A DNA stretch of 64,000 nt, taken from the NCBI GenBank assembly GCA_965247965.1, contig OZ252053.1, positions 4,278,001-4,342,000 on the forward strand. The letters run 5' to 3'. The notes under the pieces are model-generated. The model saw only the letters and a program-made list of their open reading frames with translations. It was not told where the DNA came from and did not search any database. Shown one piece after another: positions 32,914 to 41,031 of the stretch (the first letter of the stretch is position 1; every line of letters begins with the position of its first letter). Made by a program: the position numbers and the translations under genes. This DNA comes from UBA7328 sp965247965. GTDB taxonomy: Bacteria; Bacteroidota; Bacteroidia; Chitinophagales; Saprospiraceae.

Positions 32914-34323
32914 CTACGATTTGAGCACGTTTATTTTAGGATTGACCCGAGAGTATAGAATATCCGCAAGCAGATAAGCCGATACCGTTACGACGGAAAG
33001 CATAATAACCAAGCCACTAATGATAGGCCAGTCATTGCTCAAAATAGATTCGAATAACAATTTGCCAATCCCGGGAATATTAAAAATGATTTCGATTACC
33101 AAAGAGCCCGCAAACAATCCGGGGATACTACCGGTCATAATGGTAATAAAGGGAATCAGTCCATTTTTGAGCACATGCCGGGTAAGGATTCTATTTTCGC
33201 TAAGTCCTTTGGCACGCAATGTCAGAATGAATCCGGATGCCAATACTTCTGAAAACTTCGACTTCATAATGCGCGACATATAAGCGAGTGAAGGCAACAA
33301 AATGCATATTACCGGAAGTACTAATTGCTTTGCATTTAGTACAATTTGGGTGCTGACGGGCTGGTCAAAATACCAGGGTTTGATTCCCGGAGAAGGGAAA
33401 ATATTAGTCCAGGCGCCGTATTCTTCAGTGGTAAAAAATATGACCAATAAAGTAGCCGACCAAAATTCCGGCATTGTATAAACAAAGTAGAAAATTGAAC
33501 TAACCGTTTTTTCAACAGAGGATTCGTCCATTTTTATACTCCACAATCCTAAAAAAAGACCAAAAAATCCGGCCAATACAAAAGCTGTAATGTTTATCGA
33601 TAATGTCCATTTTAACGCTTTAACTATCTTATCTTTGGCGCCTCTGCCATCTGTCTTTGACTTTCCGAATTTTCCGCGCAAAAGACCGGTGATGTACTTG
33701 TGGTATTGATTTTGACTACCGTTCCATTCCATTTTGGGTGAGGAAGAATGTTTGATTTTAGAAGACAGCAATGCCTGCCATTTCTCATGGAGCTGGCCCG
33801 CTGAAGCAGCAAAGATCGAGTCATGAGCAGATCTTGTGGATATTTTGACGATAAGACGATCTAATTTTTTCAGATTGTACTCATTTTTGAGGAGCACCGA
33901 TTCTGCTCTGTATTGGCGTATCGGATCGTCCATGCCGTCTTTGGAAAGCCGGCTTACATCATTTAAGAAATCTTCTTTAGCCTGTGTAAAATCATCGACG
34001 CATGAGGGACACCTGGAATAGCGCAACAGATCTTTGAGAAACTGACGATCTCTATGGTGAACTATGCCGTAAAGGCTGTCCGGGAAATAGGAAGGCCTAA
34101 TACTGAAATAGAAACCGGGAAGATGTTTATTTCGCCTGAGCGCTTCTTTTTCGTAGGCCTCTCTGAATTTTTCAGGATCATAAGACCGGTCTCCAAATGA
34201 ACTCAATAAAAAATCCTCTACGGGGTCGATCACCGAAGTGTTTTGTAGCACATATACAAGCGAGACAACAGATAGTAAGACCAGGGCGGCTTGCAGGACC
34301 TTATTTATAACATATGAATACAA
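32914..34323 (-). CDS. ABC transporter permease, OppB-like, with large extracytoplasmic insertion
   Basis: A 469-residue permease, about 160 longer than usual OppB. The first helix (VLQAALVLLSVVSLVYVLQN) is followed by roughly 190 charged residues (about 40-230) with a Cys pair in RYSRCPSCVDDF, then the normal five-helix core with the EAA loop at LRAKGLSENRILTRHVLKNG and SIPGLFAGSLVIE. The insertion should lie in the periplasm and could dock the substrate-binding lipoprotein encoded upstream. It overlaps no neighbour; OppC follows after 3 bp. Confidence 0.85.
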   Translation of the reverse strand: MYSYVINKVLQAALVLLSVVSLVYVLQNTSVIDPVEDFLLSSFGDRSYDPEKFREAYEKEALRRNKHLPGFYFSIRPSYFPDSLYGIVHHRDRQFLKDLLRYSRCPSCVDDFTQAKEDFLNDVSRLSKDGMDDPIRQYRAESVLLKNEYNLKKLDRLIVKISTRSAHDSIFAASAGQLHEKWQALLSSKIKHSSSPKMEWNGSQNQYHKYITGLLRGKFGKSKTDGRGAKDKIVKALKWTLSINITAFVLAGFFGLFLGLWSIKMDESSVEKTVSSIFYFVYTMPEFWSATLLVIFFTTEEYGAWTNIFPSPGIKPWYFDQPVSTQIVLNAKQLVLPVICILLPSLAYMSRIMKSKFSEVLASGFILTLRAKGLSENRILTRHVLKNGLIPFITIMTGSIPGLFAGSLVIEIIFNIPGIGKLLFESILSNDWPIISGLVIMLSVVTVSAYLLADILYSRVNPKINVLKS

Positions 34324-34512
34324 TTCCTTAAAAAGGTTAATTGGAGTCTAAGTTAAATAACCTCACCCAACCCTTCCAGCCGAAAATGGGTTTAGCGACT
34401 TCCGGGCCAGATTTCGCGATCAATAGAAGAGGCCACTTCCATGACTGGAAAATTGCTCTGATTGGCTAAATAAAGGTTTTAGTGCTCCTCCCAATGAATA
34501 TAGTCAGAACAA

Positions 34513-36261
34513 CTATTTCGCAGGTTTAAAAGCATTAGCAAGATATCCGGGTCTTCTAGACGTAATAAGCGGATCAAACTTCTTACTCACTATTATTTTC
34601 TCAGCAGGGCTGTACAAAAATACAATAGGTTGATCCTCGTAGATGATCTCCTGAAGTGTAAAGTAGAGCGATTTCCTTTTCTCAGAGTCCAACTCCCTGT
34701 TGAGCTCTTCAAGCACTTTGTCTGCCTCCGGGTTGGAGTACCTGGCAAAGTTAAGACCGGTTCCACCTATATTGGAAGAGTGCCACGAATTTGAAAAATC
34801 ATCCTCTCCTTCAAAGACTGTTTTTTGCATTGGTGCTAATTCGAAATCGCCTACAGCCATGTTTTGAGGTCGCGTGATTCTAAATGATTTTGTGATAATG
34901 TCGATATCGACTCTTGCTTCGGCCGCTCCTTCTTTCATAGTCAAAGCAACTCTTTCGCTCAAGGCGGTACCTGAAGAAAAAAAACGCAACTTTAGTTCCA
35001 GTTTTTCGCCGTCTACTATTTTATCCAGCACCCCATTGTTGTCGCTGTCCGTCCATCCTGCTTCGGCCAGCAAAGCAACCGCCCTTTCCGGATCATAAGG
35101 TATGGCTTTGAGAGCGGGGTAATAATATGATTTAGACGGATACACTATACTGATGGCCCGCTTTCCGCTGCCACCTTCTAAACTAGTTATCAGACGGTCT
35201 ACGTCGACTAAATGACTAAGTGCTCTGCGAACTCTTTTATCATTGAGAAGGGGGCTTTCGTTGTTTAATACAATGAGTAAATAACGAAGTAATTGGGGGG
35301 AATAAAAATCAAAATTATCACTAAGTAATTCATCCTGTTTGAGTTCTGCAAATCGCTCTCCTGTTGTCGCTTGTAATCTCGCCATGTCCAGTTCTTGCCC
35401 CTTCAATTGACTTATGGCAATAACATCATCTTCTACAATTTGAACAATTATTTCCTGAGGAAATGCATTTAGAGCGACCCTGTCCGGATAATTGCCCCCC
35501 CAATAATTTTCTTTTTTCACCAATCTAAGGAATTGATCGGTTTCCCACGCTGTGATGCGATAGGGCCCGGCGCCTTCTACAACTTCGCGGCTGTATTTAG
35601 CGCTGTTAAATTGAGACCCAAATTCCTTTAATGCCGGATTCTCCTCTATTAATGCCCTGTACTTTTCTTCGCTTCTGATGTCCGTCAACGAATAATTTTT
35701 CAAGACCCCTTCGGGATCGTAAAAATGCTCGGGATAAACTTCCACTCCGCAAAGAACTGTAAGCATCTGTCTGCGCCGAGAGCTGGTAGTGACTTGAAAC
35801 TTTTTGGAGTTATTTTCATCGATGTTGATGGCGATGACATCATCATACCACGCTCTTATACCCGGCACATTCACATCCTCATGAAAAATAACTTTAAGCG
35901 TAAATAAATAATCATGGGCAGTTACTGGCTGACCGTCGGACCAAACCGCATCAGGAAGAATTTCGAAATCGTAAGACCATATATCCGACCTTTCAGCTCC
36001 CGTTATCGCTTGCGGTTCGGGTATTTCTTTTACCAGTAGGGGCGTCATCTCCAAGGTAATCGGATCGATTTCGCCCAATTGCAACATGAGATACTGGTAT
36101 ACCTCGCGACAGTGCGTATCTGTTTGCAGGATGGGGTTTAATCGTTGCGGATCCTGCGATAAGCGTATCACAAGTCGGTCGATACTGGTATTTCTTTCCG
36201 GAGTGCAGGAGCTAAACAAAGAAAAGAGAACAATCAAAATGAGAGAAGCCGATTTAAGCAT
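34513..36261 (-). CDS. peptide ABC transporter substrate-binding lipoprotein (SBP_bac_5)
   Basis: A 582-residue lipoprotein: signal MLKSASLILIVLFSLFSS then Cys19. Family motifs include RLSQDPQRLNP, DAVWSDGQPVTAHDYLFTLK, the ALSHLVDVDRLI segment and ILYEDQPIV-like IIYEDQPIVFLYSP. It captures oligopeptides or similar ligands and hands them to the OppB/OppC pair. First gene of the operon; 189 bp separate it from the permease genes. Ligand unknown. Confidence 0.88.
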   Translation of the reverse strand: MLKSASLILIVLFSLFSSCTPERNTSIDRLVIRLSQDPQRLNPILQTDTHCREVYQYLMLQLGEIDPITLEMTPLLVKEIPEPQAITGAERSDIWSYDFEILPDAVWSDGQPVTAHDYLFTLKVIFHEDVNVPGIRAWYDDVIAINIDENNSKKFQVTTSSRRRQMLTVLCGVEVYPEHFYDPEGVLKNYSLTDIRSEEKYRALIEENPALKEFGSQFNSAKYSREVVEGAGPYRITAWETDQFLRLVKKENYWGGNYPDRVALNAFPQEIIVQIVEDDVIAISQLKGQELDMARLQATTGERFAELKQDELLSDNFDFYSPQLLRYLLIVLNNESPLLNDKRVRRALSHLVDVDRLITSLEGGSGKRAISIVYPSKSYYYPALKAIPYDPERAVALLAEAGWTDSDNNGVLDKIVDGEKLELKLRFFSSGTALSERVALTMKEGAAEARVDIDIITKSFRITRPQNMAVGDFELAPMQKTVFEGEDDFSNSWHSSNIGGTGLNFARYSNPEADKVLEELNRELDSEKRKSLYFTLQEIIYEDQPIVFLYSPAEKIIVSKKFDPLITSRRPGYLANAFKPAK

Positions 36262-36327
36262 ACTTTAAAAGTATATAATCCAATGATTAAAAAAGCAAAA
36301 ATTCACTTTTGCCCATAAATTTACAAT

Positions 36328-37239
36328 GTGAAAAAAGTACTTATTGCAGGTGGGACAGGACTGATCGGCACACGACTTTCTACGATCTTCCTGGAAAAGG
36401 GATATAGTGTTGGCATTTTGTCAAGGTCTAGACGGAAAGGTGATTCTGTCACCTGTCACCATTGGAATATTGCTCAGGGCGAAATAGACAAAGAAATTCT
36501 GAATTATGACATCTTGGTCAACCTCGCCGGGGCTGGTATAGCCGATCGTAGATGGAGCAAGAAGCGCAAACAGATCATAGTGGATAGTCGTGTAAAAAGC
36601 AATGACCTCCTCTACCGGACTTTCAGGGATGGTGGTAAAAAATTGCAAGCCGTACTCCATGCATCCGCAGTAGGCTACTATGGAGATTCGGGCGAAGAAA
36701 TAGTAGACGAAGACTATGAATCGGATGTGGTTGATTTTTTGACCCAAGTTTGCCGCGATTGGGAACAATCCGCATTAAGATTAAAGGACTTAACGTCCAA
36801 ACACTCCATAGTGAGAATCGGTACGGTACTTTCGAGCAAAGGCGGCGCTTTGCCAAAAATGTCTGCTTCTATGAAGTACGGAATAGCGAGTTATCTTGGG
36901 GATGGGAGGCAATGGATGAGCTGGATACATATTGATGATCTTTGTGAAATGATTTTATTTCTTCTGGAAAAAGACCATAACGGGGGAATATTTAATGGGG
37001 TAAGCCTTCAACCCGTACAAAACAAAGAATTCACACAAATATTAAGATCAATCCTAAACAATTACGCGTTAACAATGCCCACACCTGAAATCATGCTGCG
37101 ACTGATCTTCGGGGAAATGGCTGATTTGTTGTTGAATAGCAATAAGGTATCTTCTGAAAAGATGGTATCTCTGGGATTTCAATTTCGATATGGGCAGTTG
37201 GGCGATGCCCTTTTTCACCTTTGCTCGAGGGATGGGTAA
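36328..37239 (+). CDS. TIGR01777-family NAD(P)-binding epimerase-like protein
   Basis: A 303-residue SDR-type protein starting with GTG 36328. N-terminal AGGTGLIGTRL is the nucleotide-binding loop; LVNLAGAGIADRRWS, LHASAVGYYGDSGEE, RIGTVLSSKGGALPKM and MSWIHIDDL are the TIGR01777 (YfcH-like) signatures. The C-terminal DUF1731-like segment is present. The reaction is not known. Divergent from the peptide transporter operon. Confidence 0.88.
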   Translation: MKKVLIAGGTGLIGTRLSTIFLEKGYSVGILSRSRRKGDSVTCHHWNIAQGEIDKEILNYDILVNLAGAGIADRRWSKKRKQIIVDSRVKSNDLLYRTFRDGGKKLQAVLHASAVGYYGDSGEEIVDEDYESDVVDFLTQVCRDWEQSALRLKDLTSKHSIVRIGTVLSSKGGALPKMSASMKYGIASYLGDGRQWMSWIHIDDLCEMILFLLEKDHNGGIFNGVSLQPVQNKEFTQILRSILNNYALTMPTPEIMLRLIFGEMADLLLNSNKVSSEKMVSLGFQFRYGQLGDALFHLCSRDG

Positions 37240-37317
37240 AACAGGAGCGTGATCCCTTTTATGAGATGACCTCACCACAATGCATTTTTTGTATGAATTA
37301 GAAATTATACATTAAAT

Positions 37318-37376
37318 AATTTCATATATGAAATTTTTATATGAAATTCATAGGCCATAACTCCCTGAAGTTATGG
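37318..37376. promoter_or_regulatory. cluster of palindromes in the 628-bp intergenic region
   Basis: AATTTCATATATGAAATT (37318-37335) is a perfect 18-bp palindrome; its right half TATATGAAATT recurs at 37338-37348. A 9-bp stem GCCATAACT/AGTTATGGC with a 6-base loop follows at 37354-37377. The first could be an operator for a dimeric regulator, the last a hairpin in RNA. No regulator gene is nearby. Confidence 0.4.
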
Positions 37377-37466
37377 CACTTGTGAATTTCTTTCAACTCT
37401 AATGTACTGTAAAATTATAGTGCAAAAAACATTGAAGTTTTTCGACAAAGTGCCAAAAAATTGCAA

Positions 37467-37620
37467 TATTTTTAATGTTACGTAAGAGAGGGCGTTCCGC
37501 CGCACTTTTAATCAGTGTGACGGATTCCTTGAGCTTAATGGAATTACGCCCTCCCCACTTTCAACACTTTACGTGAAAATGAGAGAAGAGAGTTTCCCAA
37601 TGGCTCTCTTCTTGATTTTA
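37467..37620 (+). ncRNA. candidate structured RNA with terminator-like hairpin
   Basis: The gap 37240-37867 has no gene. It holds TATTTTTA (37467-37474, near a -7 box), then GAGGGCGT (37488-37495) pairing with ACGCCCTC (37546-37553) around an inner stem TCCG/CGGA, then a 9-bp stem AGAAGAGAG/CTCTCTTCT (37584-37612) followed by TGATTTTA. This reads as a folded RNA of about 130-140 nt ending in a terminator. I cannot match it to a known family; 6S-like or cis leader roles are both open. Strand is the more likely one because the T-rich tail is on +. Confidence 0.4.
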
Positions 37621-37867
37621 TGCCTTTCATTAAAATTCTCCGCCATCAGAAGTAATAATCCAATTCATTGCGTAAGTTTTTATTCCAAAAAATATTTACG
37701 CAACTAAATTGGGGTATTAGCTGGGTGAAAATTAATCCTTTTATTTTGAATTGTTAAAAAAGATATTTGATATTTTCTTTGATAAAAATTAGATATCAAT
37801 TTAGTCATGAAGTTTTCTGGTAAAGGAAAAATTCGTGCCATAAGGTGTTCGTATAATAAAATGGGAT

Positions 37868-39430
37868 ATGAAAGTAATTAACGAACTATATGATACCATC
37901 ACCGAAATATTGGGTTACGACGAAAAGAAGTGGGATTGTTTCAAGCTTTCGCTCAACACCAGCCTGAAAAGACAATTTTTTGAACTTTATCAAAAGGGGT
38001 ATTCCGAAAAGGAAATTGCTCATGAGTTGTTTCGCACTGAAGTGGGCATACCTCCTTACCGAAATACTAAGCACTATGTTAAAGAGAAGTTGCTATCCGA
38101 AATTTTTCAATTTAACGCGCCACAATACGACTATACTCCAATTCAGCAAGCATATTATAAGTCAATTAAGCAGCAAGTAGTATTGAAAATTTTACATGGG
38201 CTAGGAAGAAACCAAAGCGTCGTACATATTGCGCACAAAATATTGAGAAGGGCGAGGACATATAATTTCACTGAAATTATTGTTGATGTCGCTCAACTTC
38301 TCTGTATGTATTACGGTAGTAGGGACATAGATGAAGACTTGGTTGAAAAGTATTTCAATTTACGTAAGAAGTACATGATTATTCGCGAAAGAGAAACGAA
38401 CGCAGAATTGACTTGGACACGAGTGGCTTCTCGTGCCGTACAAGGCGCTGTTTTGCAAAACTCGGCGGTGAGAATTGCTGAAAAATATTTGCATAAGAAT
38501 GATTTACCAAAGCAAAAGTTGGAATCATTCAAATTTTATCTTTTTCACTATTTGATAGTGATTTTTACTCATGAACTCAAGAAAGACTATTCGTCGTCAG
38601 AAAAAATTGCGCTAAAAGCATATGAGCATTTTTGCTCTCTGCCATATGAACACAAAGCGGCAAAACAAATTTTCATTCATAAGGTAATCTACGCACAATT
38701 GCAATTAGATAATCTCCTTACATCATGCAAGTCAATTGATCTCGCTATTAAACTAACACGGATAGGAACTCCAAACTGGTTTATTACTCAGGAATTAAAA
38801 TTACGAGTGTCTTTAAGGTTCGGAGACTATGCGAAAGCGAATGAAGCGTACCAAACAATGATCAAGCAACGCAATTTTGAACATCAAGCTGTCAATAAAA
38901 GGGTAAGGTGGGTTTTAATAGTTTCATATTTACAATTCCTAAGACTTGTAGGCCATGTACCCGGTGAAAAACCGACAACGCAGTTCATCAACAAACACTT
39001 CAAATTTCTTAACAAACCTCGCAACGAGCTCAAAGATCTAAAAGTACCTTACATCATCGCTCAACTACTCTTCAGCATATATCACCGCAACTACGATGCC
39101 ATGGAATCCCGAATTTATGCACTAAAAGATTTTTGCAATACCTACCTCAAAAAATCCACACCCAATTACCGCAGTAGTTGCTTTATCAAGATGCTACTGC
39201 TCGTCCCACAAAACAATTTCCATCCCAAAGTCGTAGAGCGAAGAGTAGGCCATTATCTGAAAAAACTAGAAGCAGAAGCCTTTATCATCAACCATTCGAG
39301 AATTGTGGAAATCATTCCCTATGAAAAACTTTGGACTATAATCCTGGACTACCTTGAAAGACCAAAGCGACAAAGAAAATCGGAATATGAGGCGGAGGAT
39401 TGGTCCTTGGGAAAAAGGAAGTTGTTGTAA
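37868..39430 (+). CDS. hypothetical helical-repeat protein, 520 residues
   Basis: No named domain recognised. The N-terminal 70 residues have a helix-turn-helix-like stretch (FFELYQKGYSEKEIAHELFR). The rest is almost all helix with repeated 30-40-residue units resembling TPR-like solenoids, for example KLTRIGTPNWFITQELKLRV followed by FGDYAKANEAYQTMIKQR. No signal peptide, so cytoplasmic. The C-terminus is strongly basic (PKRQRKSEYEAEDWSLGKRK). Codon use looks like the neighbours. It follows the structured intergenic region, which may control it. Confidence 0.65.
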   Translation: MKVINELYDTITEILGYDEKKWDCFKLSLNTSLKRQFFELYQKGYSEKEIAHELFRTEVGIPPYRNTKHYVKEKLLSEIFQFNAPQYDYTPIQQAYYKSIKQQVVLKILHGLGRNQSVVHIAHKILRRARTYNFTEIIVDVAQLLCMYYGSRDIDEDLVEKYFNLRKKYMIIRERETNAELTWTRVASRAVQGAVLQNSAVRIAEKYLHKNDLPKQKLESFKFYLFHYLIVIFTHELKKDYSSSEKIALKAYEHFCSLPYEHKAAKQIFIHKVIYAQLQLDNLLTSCKSIDLAIKLTRIGTPNWFITQELKLRVSLRFGDYAKANEAYQTMIKQRNFEHQAVNKRVRWVLIVSYLQFLRLVGHVPGEKPTTQFINKHFKFLNKPRNELKDLKVPYIIAQLLFSIYHRNYDAMESRIYALKDFCNTYLKKSTPNYRSSCFIKMLLLVPQNNFHPKVVERRVGHYLKKLEAEAFIINHSRIVEIIPYEKLWTIILDYLERPKRQRKSEYEAEDWSLGKRKLL

Positions 39431-39572
39431 TTGTAATGGGCCTACTAGATTGATTTGTTTTTCAAAACATTTAGGGATAAATGAACAATGGGCTAAAGCT
39501 ACATTGTCAAGAATGTATCCCAGTATTGCCAACAGCCGTCGCAAAAGACGACCTTAAATAGAACGGAAAGAG

Positions 39573-40016
39573 TTACAACTTCTCCGCATAAGCATCATCG
39601 AAGACCTCTATTTCTTTATTTTTTACAACAAGTTCGGTGAATTTTCCTTTAAATCTCGTCGCTCTTACCATGTGATTATCTATCCAATGGTAATTGCCAC
39701 CCCTGGGTTTATCCAAGAGCAGGCCATGGAATTTGAAACCATGTTTTATTAGCCATTCTTCAGTTACCTTACGAAGTTCTTCGGTACGTGAGCTAAAAAA
39801 AGTAATGATATGGCCTTCATCGTACCACTTGTTGAGTATCTCCAATGCATCGGGATAGGGTTCGCATGTCGCCATTCTTTCGGGTTCTTCATTGGGTACG
39901 TCATCACAAACAGTACCGTCTATATCTATGAGATAATTTTTTACATCGTCAGATAAAACAGGACTTACTCTTTTGCCATCTGCACCAATAGCTTCTTTGA
40001 GATTGTAATTACTCAT
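39573..40016 (-). CDS. HAD-type phosphatase, often mislabelled phosphoheptose isomerase
   Basis: A 147-residue HAD hydrolase. The DxDGT motif is NYLIDIDGTVCDD, with a second motif FFSSR and a conserved Lys in LLLDKPRGGNYHWIDNH. It resembles the LNS2-like/polynucleotide-kinase-type HAD group. A phosphomonoester substrate is likely but unknown. Its start codon directly follows the stop of the M23 peptidase gene, so the two are co-translated. Confidence 0.8.
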   Translation of the reverse strand: MSNYNLKEAIGADGKRVSPVLSDDVKNYLIDIDGTVCDDVPNEEPERMATCEPYPDALEILNKWYDEGHIITFFSSRTEELRKVTEEWLIKHGFKFHGLLLDKPRGGNYHWIDNHMVRATRFKGKFTELVVKNKEIEVFDDAYAEKL

Positions 40017-40922
40017 TTACTTTAAGTTTATATAATCAGCCGGGTTTATAGGCTTCCCGTTATGCCACAATTCAAAATGCAGATGCGGGCCATTGGTCAG
40101 CTTACCACTATTGCCAATAATCGCAATAATCTCTCCAGCTTTCACAAAATTACCTTTCTCTTTGAGAAGAACGGAGTTATGCTTGTAAAATGACAATATA
40201 TTATGATCGTGTTGGATACCAATGATGTGTCCCGTATCCATGCTCCAACCTGCAATAATAATATATCCATCTCTAACAGCCTGCACGGGGGTATTGGTCG
40301 GGGCTATAATATCGATACCAAGATGATTTTTCAGAGGTTCAAAATCCGCACTGATTATGCCATTTAGCGGTACCACAAAATCTACGGATTCTATTTCGTC
40401 GAAAAGCGTTCCGGTTTTAACGTTCACATTATGGTCATTTTTCTCCGGAGCCACTTCCCTTATTTTCTCGTCGTCCGAAGTTGCGATAAGCCTTTCTCTT
40501 GCAAATGGGGTTGTTTTTTGCGATTCCGTATTTCCCTTTACATCATCGATCATTTCCAATTCCGGAATATCGATGCTTTCCTCGCCGACAAGCATCTTTT
40601 GAAAGGCCGATAAATACACATCCTGGGTCTCTAGAGAAACCTCTATATCGTTTAGCGTCGTATTTAATTCGACAAATTTTTTAGTATTCTCTATATTGGA
40701 AATTCTCGGCACCAATCTCTGTAATGGAGTGAAGGCCAAAAGGCTAAAAACGAGGATAAATACGAGCAATATCGCACTGCTCAGAAAGATGTAAATGGAC
40801 CGGGGCGACAAGTCCATAGAACCGATCTGTTCAAAGTTTTCTCTTCTGTAAAAACGAAGCTGAATAGAATCATTTAAAAATGAACGAAATCGACTTTTTT
40901 TATTCTCTTTTTCTTCCATCAC
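40017..40922 (-). CDS. membrane-anchored M23 (LytM-type) peptidase
   Basis: A 301-residue protein with one N-terminal transmembrane helix (SIYIFLSSAILLVFILVFSL) and a helical stalk, then a C-terminal M23 domain: KNHLGIDIIAP (H and D zinc ligands), VRDGYIIIAGW, and GPHLHFELWHNGKPINP with the third ligand. All ligands are present, so cleavage of peptidoglycan cross-links is plausible. In Bacteroidota this gene commonly stands next to bactofilin or SprE genes, as here. Confidence 0.88.
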   Translation of the reverse strand: MMEEKENKKSRFRSFLNDSIQLRFYRRENFEQIGSMDLSPRSIYIFLSSAILLVFILVFSLLAFTPLQRLVPRISNIENTKKFVELNTTLNDIEVSLETQDVYLSAFQKMLVGEESIDIPELEMIDDVKGNTESQKTTPFARERLIATSDDEKIREVAPEKNDHNVNVKTGTLFDEIESVDFVVPLNGIISADFEPLKNHLGIDIIAPTNTPVQAVRDGYIIIAGWSMDTGHIIGIQHDHNILSFYKHNSVLLKEKGNFVKAGEIIAIIGNSGKLTNGPHLHFELWHNGKPINPADYINLK

Positions 40923-40952
40923 AGATTAAGTAGAGTAGAAAATAATATACTC

Positions 40953-40960
40953 TAGTTTTG
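40953..40960 (+). promoter_or_regulatory. Bacteroidota -7 box (TAGTTTTG) for the SprE/PorW-like gene
   Basis: TAGTTTTG fits TAnnTTTG and lies in the short divergent gap between the M23 peptidase and the SprE/PorW-like gene, about 70 bp before the preferred start. Confidence 0.5.
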
Positions 40961-41031
40961 TGTTATTTATGGGTGTATTCTAAATCTTGTTTTTAGAGTG
41001 TATTTCATTTTGTTACAAAAGTATTGAGATT

